In this document: positions 1-10,392 of the stretch, piece after piece | Position numbering within the stretch: the stretch's first letter is position 1 | How the letters are laid out: every line of letters starts with the position of its first letter | Origin: Rubrivivax sp. | GTDB lineage: Bacteria; Pseudomonadota; Gammaproteobacteria; Burkholderiales; Burkholderiaceae | Direction of reading: 5' to 3' | DNA: 64,000 nt | Assembly (NCBI GenBank): GCA_016790225.1 | Contig: JAEUOZ010000041.1 | Span: forward strand, 1 to 64,000 | Made by a program: the position numbers and the translations under genes | Notes under the pieces: model-generated | The model's input: the letters and a program-made list of their open reading frames with translations, nothing else | What the model was told of the DNA's origin: nothing | Database searches by the model: none

Positions 1-1595
1 GTGTCGCGCCAGCGCACGATGCTGGCCGCCACCGCGTTCGACAGGCCCGACACGCGCGCCAGCAGCGGCACGCTGGCGGTGTTGAGGTCCACGCCCACGC
101 CGTTGACGCAGTCTTCCACCACGGCGTCGAGCGTGCGCGCCAGCTGGCTCTGGTTGACGTCGTGCTGGTACTGGCCCACGCCGATGCTCTTGGGGTCGAT
201 CTTCACCAGCTCGGCCAGCGGGTCCTGCACGCGGCGCGCGATGCTCACCGCGCCACGCAGGCTCACGTCCAGCTCGGGCAGCTCCTGGCTCGCGAACTCG
301 CTGGCGCTGTAGACCGAGGCCCCGGCCTCGCTGACCACCACCTTGTCCAGCTTCAGCTCGGGGGCCAGCCTGGCGATGCGCTTGACGAGCTCGGCGGCCA
401 GCTGGTCGGTCTCGCGGCTGGCGGTGCCGTTGCCGATGGCGATCAGGTTCACGCCGTGCGTGGCCACCAGCCGGCCCAGGGTGTGCAGCGAACCTTCGAC
501 GTCCAGCCGCGGTTCGTGCGGGTAGACGGTGGCGGTGTCCAGCACCTTGCCGGTGTCGCTGACCACGGCCACCTTCACGCCGGTGCGGATGCCCGGGTCC
601 AGGCCCATCACCACGCGCTTGCCGGCCGGGGCGGCCAGCAGCAGGTCGCGCAGGTTGTCGCCGAAGACCTTGATGGCCACGGCCTCGGCGTCTTCGCGCA
701 GGCGCGAGAACAGGTCGCGCTCCAGGCTCAGCGCCAGCTTGACCTTCCAGGTCCAGGCCACGGTCTTGCGGATCAGCTCGTCGCCGCGGCGGGCCTGGTG
801 GCTCCAGCCCAGGTGACGGGCGATGCGGCCTTCCGCCAAGCCTGGTTTGCCGGCCTGCAGCTCCTCGTCGAGCACCAGCTTGGCGTCCAGCCACTCCTGC
901 GTGCGGCCGCGGAACACCGCCAGCGCGCGGTGCGACGGCACCTTGCGGATCGGCTCGTCGTACTCGAAGTAGTCGCGGAACTTGGCCGCGTCGGGGTGGG
1001 TGCCGTCCTTGCCGTCGGCCAGCCGGCTGCGCAGCAGGCCTTCGGCCCACAACCATTCACGCAAGCTGCCCACCAGGGTGGCGTCCTCGGCCCAGCGCTC
1101 GGACAGCAGGTCGCGCACGCCGTCCAGCACCGCAGGGGCATCGGCGAAACCGGCGTCGGGGTTCAGGAAGCCGGCGGCCTCGGCCGCCGGGTCCAGCGTG
1201 GGGTCGGCGAACAGGCGGTCGGCCAGCGGCTCCAGGCCCGCCTCGCGGGCGATCATGCCCTTGGTGCGTCGCCGGGGCTTGTAGGGCAGGTACAGGTCCT
1301 CGAGCTCCTGCTTGGTGGGCGCGGCCTCGATGGCGGCGCGCAGCTCGGGCGTGAGCTTGCCTTGTTCTTCGATGCTCTTGAGCACCGCCTCGCGGCGCTC
1401 TTCCAGCTCGCGCAGGTAGGCCAGGCGCGCTTCCAGCTCACGCAGCTGGATGTCGTCCAGCCCGTCGGTGGCTTCCTTGCGGTAGCGGGCGATGAAGGGC
1501 ACGGTGGCGCCGCCGTCCAGCAGGTCGACGGCCGCCTTCACTTGTGCCGGCCGAACCTTCAGTTCGGCGGCGATCTGCAGCAGGATCGGATCCAA
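1..1595 (-). CDS. tex: Tex transcription accessory / RNA-binding protein, C-terminal part cut by window edge
   Basis: Tex is a cytoplasmic nucleic-acid-binding factor linked to transcription and RNA metabolism. The reading frame enters at the right and stays open to base 3. The N-terminus shows the Tex-typical VPFIARYRKEATDGLDD, followed by a long helical region. The YqgF/RNase-H-like core follows with VVMGLDPGIRTGVKVAVVSD, and then the helix-hairpin-helix stretch ending near NAVAASIVRWRD. The S1 RNA-binding domain expected at the C-terminus lies outside the window. No ATG fits the family N-terminus. A TTG at 1595 gives MDPILLQIAAELK, which aligns with the usual Tex start. An AGGAGG further upstream would instead serve an in-frame CTG. 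The identity is secure and the start is not. Confidence 0.93.
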   Translation of the reverse strand, partial: MDPILLQIAAELKVRPAQVKAAVDLLDGGATVPFIARYRKEATDGLDDIQLRELEARLAYLRELEERREAVLKSIEEQGKLTPELRAAIEAAPTKQELEDLYLPYKPRRRTKGMIAREAGLEPLADRLFADPTLDPAAEAAGFLNPDAGFADAPAVLDGVRDLLSERWAEDATLVGSLREWLWAEGLLRSRLADGKDGTHPDAAKFRDYFEYDEPIRKVPSHRALAVFRGRTQEWLDAKLVLDEELQAGKPGLAEGRIARHLGWSHQARRGDELIRKTVAWTWKVKLALSLERDLFSRLREDAEAVAIKVFGDNLRDLLLAAPAGKRVVMGLDPGIRTGVKVAVVSDTGKVLDTATVYPHEPRLDVEGSLHTLGRLVATHGVNLIAIGNGTASRETDQLAAELVKRIARLAPELKLDKVVVSEAGASVYSASEFASQELPELDVSLRGAVSIARRVQDPLAELVKIDPKSIGVGQYQHDVNQSQLARTLDAVVEDCVNGVGVDLNTASVPLLARVSGLSNAVAASIVRWRD

Positions 1596-1728
1596 GAGAG
1601 CATGGCGGCCGGGGTTCGCCGGGCCGCAAGAAGCCGGGAAGCGGGGCAGTGTATCGGGGCCTCCTGGGGCGACGCGCTTGCGCCTTGGGGGTGGCCGGCA
1701 AGGACAGGCCACGCCGCCGGGGCGCCGA

Positions 1729-4221
1729 TCAGGGCCGCCGGTCGGCTGCCCGGATCAGCAGCACACCCCCCTCGCTCCCCTGCCCCCACAGCGGCACATC
1801 CTGCACCTTGGCCCAGCGCTCCACGAAGCTGCGGTAGTGGGCCGACCAGGGAATGCCGCTCTGGCCGGTGGAGTGCATCACGCGGCTGTTGGCGGGGTTG
1901 GCCACGTCGTACAGCGCGCGCAGGCTGGGGCCGTGTTCGTCGAGGTAACGCTCGCCGGTAGTGCTGTCGGCCGTGAGGCCGACGCGCGAGACATTGACGG
2001 TGAAGGTGTCGCCGCCCACGGGGGTGCGCAGCTCGAACCAGGGCGCCAGCGCCTTCACGCGCGAGAAAGGCCGGTGTTCCGATCGCGCCTGGTGCGCCGC
2101 GCCCCAGCGCCAGGTGCCGACATCGGCGCCGAAGCGCTGCTGCAGTTCGTCCAGCGCGCGGGTGAAGGCCAGATCGTTCTGCGCGGCGCAGGTCTCGATG
2201 GCGGGGGTGGCCTGGTCGTCGCACCACCTCGCCAGGGCATCGCGGGCGGCTGCCGCCAGGATCGGCTCGATCGCATCGCGGAAGGTGCGGTTGCCCATGC
2301 GGGCCTCGAAGTGTTCGCCGATCTCGTCGGCCACCACGGCGCGCACAAGCTGGCGGTACCAGGCCCAGTAGATCAGCGGCGAGGCGCGGTCGGCGGCCAT
2401 GGTGCCGTCAAAATCCTTCAGCTGCGCCTGCGCGGCCGCCGCCAGCGGGTGCGATGAGCTGGCCCGTTGGAGGTAGGGCAGCAGCGCCGGCACGGCCAGC
2501 GATTTCACGTCGGCCTGCAGGCTGCGCAGCTCCTCCAGCGTGTGGCGCGGCCGGGCCTGCAGCAGGGCCTCGATGCGCTGCTGGCGGTAGGGCAGCGCCC
2601 AGTCGCTGGAGATGAAGTGCGGCCAGTCGGCCGGCACGGTGCGCTGGTTGGCGGTGGCGATCCAGCCGCGCGCGGGATTGCGCTCCACATACAGCGCCTC
2701 GGCCGGCAGCCAGCCGGCCCAGTCGTAGCGGGCGTCCCAGCCGGGCGCGGGCGTCAAACCCTTCAGATCATGCTCCGCCTTGCGCACGGGAATGCGCCCC
2801 GGCAGCACCACGGCGATCTGCCCTGCCTCGCCGCTGGCGTCGGCCACCACCATGTTCTGCATCGGCGCACGCCAGCCGGCCTTCGCCGCGGCGATGAAGG
2901 CCTCGGCACTCTGTGCGCGGTTGATGGCCAGGCCGACGGAGACGGTCTCGGCATCCGCGTCCAGCGCGGTCCAGCGCATGGCCAGCACGTGGCGCGCCTC
3001 GCCCTGCTGCGGGCCGATGCGCTGCGGGCCTTCGAAGGCATCGGAGATGACCGGCCCGTGGCGGCCCCAGCGCACGCGCATCGTCTCATCGGGCTGGCCG
3101 CGCACCTTGATGGTCTCCTGCGCCTCGCTGAAACGCGCCCAGCCCTCGGGCGTGCGGTACTGCGTGGGGTCGCCGGCCTTGAGCTCCTCGATGTAGAGGT
3201 CCTGCACATCCGGGCCGGTGTTGGTAAAGCCCCAGGCGATCTGCCGGTTCTGGCCCAGCACCACCATCGGCAGGCCGGGCATGGTGGCACCGGCCACCTC
3301 GACGCCGGGCGCCTTCAGCCGCGCGAAGTACCACAGCGCCGGGGCCGAGAGCTTCAGGTGCGGATCATTGGCCAGCAGCGGCTTGCCCGTATTCGTGTGG
3401 GTGCCGGCCACCACCCAGTTGTTGGAGCCCAGGCCCTCGATGCCCGAAGGCGGCGCCAGCCGCTCCAGCGCCAGCCACTGCTCGCGCTCGCGCGCAGCCG
3501 TGCCCTTGGCGCCAAAGAGGCCCAGCGAGCGGTACAGCGCCGCATAGTCCGCCGTCTGCGGCACGGGCTCGCCCGGGTAGGGCGGCAGCAGCTCGTTGAT
3601 GCGCGCCACCGGCAGGCGCTCGGCCAGGCGCAGGCGCAGCATCTCGGTATTCCAGTTGCCGCCCAGATCCCAGGCCATCATGATGCTCCAGGCCATGCTG
3701 TCCACCGGCGTCCAGGGCACCGGGCGCAGGCCCAGGATCACAAACTCCGGCGGCCGCGCGCGCAGCGCCTGGTCCACCGTGGCATTCACGCCATCGGCAT
3801 AGGCCTGCAGGCCTTCGCGCACCTCGCGCGTGGCCTCGCCGCCGGCCATCAGCTGATCCCACTGCGCCTGCGCGGCGCGGCGCACACCCAGCGCACGCAG
3901 GAAGCGGTCACTGCCCAGCGCGGCGGGGCCAAAGGCCTCCGCCAGCTGGCCACTGCCGATGCGGCGGTGCGTCTCCAGCTGCCAGAGCCGGTCCTGCGCA
4001 TGGACCACACCCAGGCCGAAGGCCAGGTCGCGCAGCGATCCGGCCTGGATGCTGGGGATGCCCTCGGCATCGCGCGCGATGCGGATCTCGCCCTGCACGC
4101 CGGCCAGGCGCAGCTCACCATCGGTGCTGGGCAGCACCAGGCGGCTGTAGATCCACGCGGCCGTGACGGCCAGCGCCAGCAGCAGCAACAACACACCGCC
4201 CAGTCGGCGAAGCCAACGCAT
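1729..4221 (-). CDS. Penicillin acylase family protein (S45 Ntn hydrolase)
   Basis: An 830-residue secreted or periplasmic Ntn hydrolase that cleaves amide bonds, related to penicillin G acylases and acyl-homoserine-lactone acylases. Residues 1-27 are a basic start plus one hydrophobic segment (signal peptide or anchor). The alpha chain and spacer follow. The self-processing site is GLGSNNW, with the nucleophile Ser266 preceded by Gly265. Family members are cut there to expose the N-terminal serine. The early motif FGLGVVHAQDRLWQLE is also typical. The length fits an uncleaved precursor. The gene stands alone between tex and a divergent ABC operon. The substrate cannot be read from sequence; AHL quenching is only one possibility. 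Confidence 0.92.
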   Translation of the reverse strand: MRWLRRLGGVLLLLLALAVTAAWIYSRLVLPSTDGELRLAGVQGEIRIARDAEGIPSIQAGSLRDLAFGLGVVHAQDRLWQLETHRRIGSGQLAEAFGPAALGSDRFLRALGVRRAAQAQWDQLMAGGEATREVREGLQAYADGVNATVDQALRARPPEFVILGLRPVPWTPVDSMAWSIMMAWDLGGNWNTEMLRLRLAERLPVARINELLPPYPGEPVPQTADYAALYRSLGLFGAKGTAAREREQWLALERLAPPSGIEGLGSNNWVVAGTHTNTGKPLLANDPHLKLSAPALWYFARLKAPGVEVAGATMPGLPMVVLGQNRQIAWGFTNTGPDVQDLYIEELKAGDPTQYRTPEGWARFSEAQETIKVRGQPDETMRVRWGRHGPVISDAFEGPQRIGPQQGEARHVLAMRWTALDADAETVSVGLAINRAQSAEAFIAAAKAGWRAPMQNMVVADASGEAGQIAVVLPGRIPVRKAEHDLKGLTPAPGWDARYDWAGWLPAEALYVERNPARGWIATANQRTVPADWPHFISSDWALPYRQQRIEALLQARPRHTLEELRSLQADVKSLAVPALLPYLQRASSSHPLAAAAQAQLKDFDGTMAADRASPLIYWAWYRQLVRAVVADEIGEHFEARMGNRTFRDAIEPILAAAARDALARWCDDQATPAIETCAAQNDLAFTRALDELQQRFGADVGTWRWGAAHQARSEHRPFSRVKALAPWFELRTPVGGDTFTVNVSRVGLTADSTTGERYLDEHGPSLRALYDVANPANSRVMHSTGQSGIPWSAHYRSFVERWAKVQDVPLWGQGSEGGVLLIRAADRRP

Positions 4222-4443
4222 GTCGATCCCCTCGATCCCTCAATCAGGCCGCGACGCTAGCCCCGCAGCCCGCCGGGCGCCATCCGCAGTGTCACGGGGC
4301 GCGGGACGCTCCAGGCCCGGCCCCCCAGCGCCCCGAGGTCTTCAGCCAGGCCTCCTGACCCAGCGCAGAGGTGCCCCAGTCTGGGCAACCCCCCCGTTGA
4401 CGCTGCTCAATCGTGCGCCCGGCGGGGTGCGAAAAATGAAGGC

Positions 4444-5217
<774 letters not shown>

Positions 5218-5222
5218 AGGCC

Positions 5223-7613
5223 ATGCGCGCCCTTGATCGCAAGCTCTGGCGCGACCTGCGGCTGCTGTGGAGCCAGGCGCTGACCATCGCGCTGGTCGTG
5301 GCCACCGGCGTCGGCGGCTTCATCACCACGCTCTCGGCCGTGGATTCGCTGGCCGCGGCGCGCGACGACTTCTATCGGGAAGGGCGCTTCGCCGATGTCT
5401 TTGCCTCGGTCAAGCGCGCCCCGCTGTCGCTGGTGGACACGCTGGGTCAGCTGCCCGGCATCGCGGATGTGCAACCCGGGCTGGAGTTTGTCGTGCGCGT
5501 CGAGCGCGAGGGCCGCACCGAACCCATCATCGGGCAGCTGATCGGCCTGGACGCGCGCCATGACCGACGGCTGAACCGCGTGAGCCTGCGCGGTTTTCAG
5601 GGCGGCCCGGGGGCAGCCGCTCCACGCACGCCTGGCGGCACGCTCAGCGATGGGGCGATTCCGGCCTGGGTGTCGGAGAGCTTTGCCAAGGCCCACGGCC
5701 TGAAGCCGGGCGATCGGCTCTCCGCGCTGATCAACGGCAAACGGCGCGCGCTGGCGATGACGGGTGTGGCGCTGTCACCGGACTACATCTTTGCCGGGCT
5801 CTTCGGCATGCCCGATCAGCGCGGCTTCGGTGTCTTCTGGGTGGACCACGAGGTGCTGGCCGCCGCCTACGACATGGACGGCGCCTTCACGCACCTGGCG
5901 ATCCGGCTGGCCCCGGGCGCCGACGAGCGCGACGTGATCGGCACCCTGGAGCGCCGCCTGGCGGCCTTCGGCGGGCGCCAGCCCCACGGGCGCGCCGAAC
6001 AGACATCGCACACCATGCTCGACAACGAGATCAAGGAGCAGCAGTTGCTGGGCACGCTGCTGCCGGCCATCTTCCTGGGTGTGGCGGCCTTCCTGCTGAA
6101 TGTCGTGGTCTCGCGCCTGGTGGCCACGCAGCGGGAGCAGATCGCCGCACTCAAGGCTCTCGGCTACGAAAACACGGCCATCGCCGCGCACTACCTGAAG
6201 CTGGTGGGCGTGATCGTGACGCTGGGTCTGCTGCTCGGGGTGCTGCTGGGCAAGGCGCTGGGCCTGGGCCTCACGGGCCTGTATGCCGATTTCTTCCGCT
6301 TTCCGCGTTTCACGCACGCACTGCCGCCCGGGCTGGTGCTGCTGGCCGCGGGCCTGACGATGGTGACGGCCGCCGTGGGCACCTTCACCGCCATCGGCGC
6401 CACGGTGCGCCTGACACCCGCCGAGGCCATGCGCCCGCCGGCCCCGGGCCGCTACCGCCGCTCGCTGATCGAACGCCTGGGTCTGCAGCGGCTGGGCACC
6501 TCGCTGCGCATGATCATCCGCCAGATGGAGCGCCGGCCGGTGCGCACCACGCTGTCCATCGGCGGCGTTGCCCTGGCCGTGGCCATCGTGGTGATGGGCA
6601 ACTTCTTTCGCGATGCCATCGACTTCATCGTCGACACGCAATTCACGCAATCGATGCGCCTGGACGTCGCCGTGTGGACCATCGAGGCCGTGGACAACGC
6701 CGCCACGCGCGAACTGCAGCGGCTGCCCGGCGTGAAATCGGTGGAGCCCACGCGCTTCGTGCCCGTGGTGCTGGTCAACGGGCACCGGCGCGAGCGCTCG
6801 CAGATCCGCGGCTACGCGGTGCGCCCGGATCAGTACCGCATCGTCGATGTCGAGCAGCGGCTGACCGATCCGGATGGCGAGGGCCTGGTGCTCACCGACC
6901 GCCTGGCGCGCAAGCTGGGCGTACGCGTGGGCGACCGCCTGAGCGTGGAGGTGCTGGAAGGGCGTCCCCGGACGCTCTCTCTACCCGTTGAAGCCACGGT
7001 ACGCGAAATGATGGGCCTGAATGCCTACATGAACCGGCCGGCGCTGAACCGCGCGCTGGGCGAGGCCGATCTGTCCAGCGGCTTCTCGGTGGCGCTGGAG
7101 CCCGGGCATGAAGCGGCGTTGCTGGAGGCCACGCGCGGCATGCCGCGGGTCGTCGGCGCCTTCAGCAAGTCATCGATGCTGCGCAACATGCAGGAGGTGA
7201 GCGCGCGCAACATCCGCATCATGAGCACGGTGCTGACGCTGTGCGCCGCGGTCATCGCCGTGGGCGTGGTCTACAACAACGCGCGCATCGCGCTGTCGGA
7301 GCGCACCTGGGAACTCGCCAGCCTGCGCGTGCTGGGCTTCACGCGCGGCGAGGTCTCGGCGCTGCTGCTGGGCGAGCTGGCGATCTGCATCGCCCTGGCC
7401 TTGCCGCTGGGCATGCTGCTGGGCTGGCAGCTGGTGTCGCTGCTGTCCCACGCGCTGCAGAGCGACCAGTTCTTCTTCCCCGTGGTCATCCGCCCGCGCA
7501 CCTACGCCATGGCGGCGTTGGCGGTGCTGGGGGCGGGCATCGCCAGCGCCCTGATCGTGCGCCGCCGCATCGACCGGCTGGACATGGTCGCGGCGCTCAA
7601 GACGCGGGACTGA
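5223..7613 (+). CDS. FtsX-family ABC transporter permease
   Basis: A membrane subunit of 796 residues, double-size for the FtsX/MacB permease fold. It has one N-terminal membrane helix (LTIALVVATGVGGFITTLSA), a periplasmic domain, then two permease blocks each with several helices. The hydrophobic clusters lie near residues 20-40, 280-420, and 660-785. This duplicated form resembles DevC/LolCE-like exporters and 'FtsX-like permease family protein' partners of HlyD adaptors. ATG 5223 follows the ATPase stop by 5 bases, and the adaptor follows 63 bases downstream. The exported substrate is unknown; lipids, lipopeptides or toxic compounds are plausible. Confidence 0.92.
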   Translation: MRALDRKLWRDLRLLWSQALTIALVVATGVGGFITTLSAVDSLAAARDDFYREGRFADVFASVKRAPLSLVDTLGQLPGIADVQPGLEFVVRVEREGRTEPIIGQLIGLDARHDRRLNRVSLRGFQGGPGAAAPRTPGGTLSDGAIPAWVSESFAKAHGLKPGDRLSALINGKRRALAMTGVALSPDYIFAGLFGMPDQRGFGVFWVDHEVLAAAYDMDGAFTHLAIRLAPGADERDVIGTLERRLAAFGGRQPHGRAEQTSHTMLDNEIKEQQLLGTLLPAIFLGVAAFLLNVVVSRLVATQREQIAALKALGYENTAIAAHYLKLVGVIVTLGLLLGVLLGKALGLGLTGLYADFFRFPRFTHALPPGLVLLAAGLTMVTAAVGTFTAIGATVRLTPAEAMRPPAPGRYRRSLIERLGLQRLGTSLRMIIRQMERRPVRTTLSIGGVALAVAIVVMGNFFRDAIDFIVDTQFTQSMRLDVAVWTIEAVDNAATRELQRLPGVKSVEPTRFVPVVLVNGHRRERSQIRGYAVRPDQYRIVDVEQRLTDPDGEGLVLTDRLARKLGVRVGDRLSVEVLEGRPRTLSLPVEATVREMMGLNAYMNRPALNRALGEADLSSGFSVALEPGHEAALLEATRGMPRVVGAFSKSSMLRNMQEVSARNIRIMSTVLTLCAAVIAVGVVYNNARIALSERTWELASLRVLGFTRGEVSALLLGELAICIALALPLGMLLGWQLVSLLSHALQSDQFFFPVVIRPRTYAMAALAVLGAGIASALIVRRRIDRLDMVAALKTRD

Positions 7614-7676
7614 GGCGCCGTGCCGCGCCGTCCCTTCAAGCCAACACCCCTCTACTGAACGCTGGGCTGTCAGATC

Positions 7677-8891
7677 ATGAACGTCTCAAGAAGGAGCTGG
7701 TGGCTCCTGGCTCTCGGAACGGCTGGCGCCGTGGCCTTGCTGGCCTGGGCCTTTGCACCCCGACCGATCGAGGTCGAGACCGCCCCAGCCACGCGCGGGC
7801 GCTTCGAGCTCAGCATCGAGGAAGACGCCCGCACGCGCATTGCCGAGCGCTATGTGATCTCCGCGCCCCTGGCAGGGCGGCTGGAGCGCCCGGCCTTGCG
7901 TGAAGGCGATGCGGTTCGCCAGGGTGAGGTCGTGGCGCGCCTCACGCCGGTGATGGCGCCCTTGCTGGATGCGCGCACGCAGGCCGAGCTGCGGGCCCGG
8001 CTGGACGCCGCGGGCACCAACGTGCACCGCGCCGCGACCCGCGTGCAGGCCGCGCGCATCGCGCAGGATCGCGCGGCGCTGGAACTGCAGCGCAGCGAGC
8101 AACTGGCGGCGCAAGGTTTTCTGGCCACCACCCGGCTGGAAAGCGACCGCCTCGCGTTGCAGGCAGCGCGCGAGGACCTGTCGGCTGCGGTGGACAGTCA
8201 GCGCATCGCGGCGGCGGAGCGGGCGCAGGCCGAGGTCGCGCTGTCCGCGCTGCAGGCCACCCCGGGCCGCGCCTTCGCGCTGCTGTCCCCCGTCAGCGGC
8301 CAGGTGCTGAAAGTCCACCAGGCCAGCGAGACCACCGCCGCGCTGGGCATGCCGCTGCTGGAAGTGGGCGATACGCGCCGGCTGGAGATCGTCGCCGACG
8401 TGCTGACGCCCGATGCGCTGCAGGCGACGCCCGGACGCGAGGTAAGGATCGAGCGCTGGGGCGGGCCCGTGGCCTTGCAGGGCCGGGTGCGGCGTGTGGA
8501 GCCCGCGGCCTTCACCAAGATCTCGGCGCTGGGCGTGGAAGAGCAGCGCGTGCGCGTGCTGATCGACGTGACCTCGCCCGCCGAGCAATGGGCCGCGCTG
8601 GGAGACGGCTTCCGCGTCACGGTGCAGATCGTCACGCGCGCGGCGGATCAGGTGCTGCTGGTTCCGGTGAGCGCGGTCTTTCCGGCCCCCGGCGGCGCGC
8701 AAGGCCAGCCAGCGGGCTCGGCCGTCTTCGTGCTGCGAGAAGGCCAGGCCCGCCTGACCCCCGTGCGCGTGGCGGCGCGCAATGCGTCGGTGGCCTGGGT
8801 CGAGAGTGGGCTCGACGCAGGCGCCACGGTCATCGTATATCCGCCGCCCAGCGTGAACGACGGCGCGCGTGTGCGGGTGCGCCGCAGCTGA
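7677..8891 (+). CDS. HlyD-family periplasmic adaptor subunit
   Basis: Membrane-fusion protein of 404 residues that would bridge the inner-membrane permease to an outer-membrane channel. It starts with one membrane anchor (SWWLLALGTAGAVALLAWAF). A lipoyl-like half-motif (ISAPLAGRLERPALREGDAVRQGEVVARL) is followed by an alpha-helical hairpin of about residues 100-190 rich in Ala, Arg and Gln. The second lipoyl half is LLSPVSGQVLKVHQASETT, and beta-barrel domains follow. It closes the operon begun by the ATPase. No TolC-like gene is present here, so the channel must be encoded elsewhere. Confidence 0.92.
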   Translation: MNVSRRSWWLLALGTAGAVALLAWAFAPRPIEVETAPATRGRFELSIEEDARTRIAERYVISAPLAGRLERPALREGDAVRQGEVVARLTPVMAPLLDARTQAELRARLDAAGTNVHRAATRVQAARIAQDRAALELQRSEQLAAQGFLATTRLESDRLALQAAREDLSAAVDSQRIAAAERAQAEVALSALQATPGRAFALLSPVSGQVLKVHQASETTAALGMPLLEVGDTRRLEIVADVLTPDALQATPGREVRIERWGGPVALQGRVRRVEPAAFTKISALGVEEQRVRVLIDVTSPAEQWAALGDGFRVTVQIVTRAADQVLLVPVSAVFPAPGGAQGQPAGSAVFVLREGQARLTPVRVAARNASVAWVESGLDAGATVIVYPPPSVNDGARVRVRRS

Positions 8892-8932
8892 GGCCCGGGC
8901 CGCCCTTCGGCGCCCGCCTCAAGCCGCCTGCT

Positions 8933-9745
8933 TCACCACCCGTTCCTGCGCAGCGTCGGCAGCCCCACGCCGCTGGCTTCGAAGCCGCCATCGGCCGCCA
9001 GGATCTGGCCGTTGATGTAGCTGGCGGCCGGGCTGCACAGCCAGCCCACGGCCTGGGCGATCTCTTCGGGCGTGCCGTAGCGGTTGAGCGGGATCACGTC
9101 GTGGTAATCCGCGCGGATGGCCACCGTGTGCACGAGCTTGGCCATGTCGGTATCCACTGGCCCGGGCGCGACGCAGTTGACGCGGATGCCGGCGTTGCCG
9201 TATTCGATGGCCTGCTGCTTGGTCAGGTGGATCAAGGCGCCTTTGCTGGTGCCGTAGGCCACGCGCAGGGTGCTGGCGCGCAGGCCGGAGATGCTGGCGA
9301 TATTGACCACCGCACCGCCGCGCCCTTGCGGCACGCCGCGCAGCATGATGGGCGCCGCGGCCTGCGTGCACAGGAAGGCGCCGTCCAGGTTGGTGCCCAG
9401 CACATGGCGCCACTCTTCGTAGCTGGTCTGGCCGATGGGCTTGAAGACGGCGACGCCGGCGTTGTTGACCAGCGCATCCACGCGGCCGAAGCGCTGATCG
9501 ATCTCCGCGAAGGCGGCCACCACCTGCACATGCTGCGAGACATCGGCGTGCACGGCCTGCACACGCGGGCCCAGGCCCTGCTCTGCCAGCAAGGCCTCGG
9601 TGGCGGTGAGCGTGGCCAGATCGATATCGATCAGCGCGACGTCCCAGCCCTCGGCCAGAAACCAGCGCGCGATGGCCAGCCCGATGCCGCGGGCACCGCC
9701 GGTGACGACGGCGACCGGCCGGGGATCGGTGCGTTCGGCGGTCAT
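8933..9745 (-). CDS. SDR-family NAD(P)-dependent oxidoreductase
   Basis: Cytoplasmic short-chain dehydrogenase/reductase of 270 residues. It has the Rossmann glycine motif TGGARGIG near the N-terminus, LVNNAGVAVF, the catalytic serine strand NIASISGLRAS, the YGTSKGAL (YxxxK) pair, and a C-terminal GGFEASGVG tail. The frame is open further upstream, but that would overlap the preceding DUF3617 gene. The ATG at 9745 gives the natural MTAERTDPRPVAVVTGG start, 25 bases after that gene's stop. The substrate is not predictable. The family includes 3-oxoacyl-ACP reductases and sugar or hydroxysteroid dehydrogenases. Confidence 0.92.
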   Translation of the reverse strand: MTAERTDPRPVAVVTGGARGIGLAIARWFLAEGWDVALIDIDLATLTATEALLAEQGLGPRVQAVHADVSQHVQVVAAFAEIDQRFGRVDALVNNAGVAVFKPIGQTSYEEWRHVLGTNLDGAFLCTQAAAPIMLRGVPQGRGGAVVNIASISGLRASTLRVAYGTSKGALIHLTKQQAIEYGNAGIRVNCVAPGPVDTDMAKLVHTVAIRADYHDVIPLNRYGTPEEIAQAVGWLCSPAASYINGQILAADGGFEASGVGLPTLRRNGW

Positions 9746-9770
9746 GAGAGCAACGGCCTGATCGGCGGCA

Positions 9771-10334
9771 TCAGCGCTGCGCGGGCTTGAGCGTGCCGCA
9801 ATCGGCACCCAGCCACTGGCCGCTGATGTCCATGTTCACGCGCTCCGGCCGGCCTTGCACGGTGGTGTTGACCACGGATCGGCCGCTGTAGGCGGTGTCG
9901 CCCTTGAAATTGATCTCGCTTTCGCCGCTGCTGGGCGGCGGACCGGAGCAGCTGAAGCTGGTCTTGATGCTGCTGCGGCTGCGCTGCGTGATCTTCTGCT
10001 GGCACTGGCTGTCGCTGGTCGGCACATCCAGCTGCGCGGCCTGCTGGGGCGAGAGGCAGATCTTGACCGTATTGGCCTGGTTGCTGAGGCTCATGCCGCG
10101 CTGCGCCATCATCTGCTCGACCATCTTGCGCTGATCGGCCGGCAGGCGCGCCAGCTCGGCCTGCGCCTTGGCCATCTCCTGCTCCATCTGGCCGCTGCTG
10201 GTCTTCATCGTGAAGCGCTGTTCCCACAGGCCGGGTTTCATCGATTGCGCTTGGACGGCCGAAACGCTGCCGGCCAGGGCCAGCAGCACACAGGCCGCCG
10301 GCCGGAAAACGGGTGCAGGACGAGACAGGTTCAT
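9771..10334 (-). CDS. DUF3617 domain secreted protein
   Basis: A 187-residue exported protein of unknown function. A signal peptide (ACVLLALAGSVSAVQA) is followed by the DUF3617 hallmark MKPGLWEQRFTMKTSSG. Next come a helical segment rich in Met and Gln and a beta-rich C-terminal half with paired cysteines (VKICLSP, DSQCQQ, SFSCSG, ADCGTL). These would be oxidised in the periplasm. The end WLGADCGTLKP is also typical of the family. ATG 10334 was chosen because the signal peptide follows directly; the longer open frame adds only Ala/Pro-rich sequence. Confidence 0.88.
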   Translation of the reverse strand: MNLSRPAPVFRPAACVLLALAGSVSAVQAQSMKPGLWEQRFTMKTSSGQMEQEMAKAQAELARLPADQRKMVEQMMAQRGMSLSNQANTVKICLSPQQAAQLDVPTSDSQCQQKITQRSRSSIKTSFSCSGPPPSSGESEINFKGDTAYSGRSVVNTTVQGRPERVNMDISGQWLGADCGTLKPAQR

Positions 10335-10392
10335 GCGACATCTCCTGGGTGCGGTCGGGCAGGCCGGACGATAGCAAGACGCGGCCGCGGCC

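Noticed and set aside
162..1961. Long plus-strand open frame opposite tex
   Set aside because: Its peptide is His/Gln/Ala-rich and unconserved in look, as expected of the antisense of a high-GC gene. The minus frame reads as clear Tex protein.
2467..4260. Plus-strand open frame of nearly 600 codons opposite the penicillin acylase
   Set aside because: Antisense shadow: the opposite strand shows the full acylase with its GSNNW processing site.
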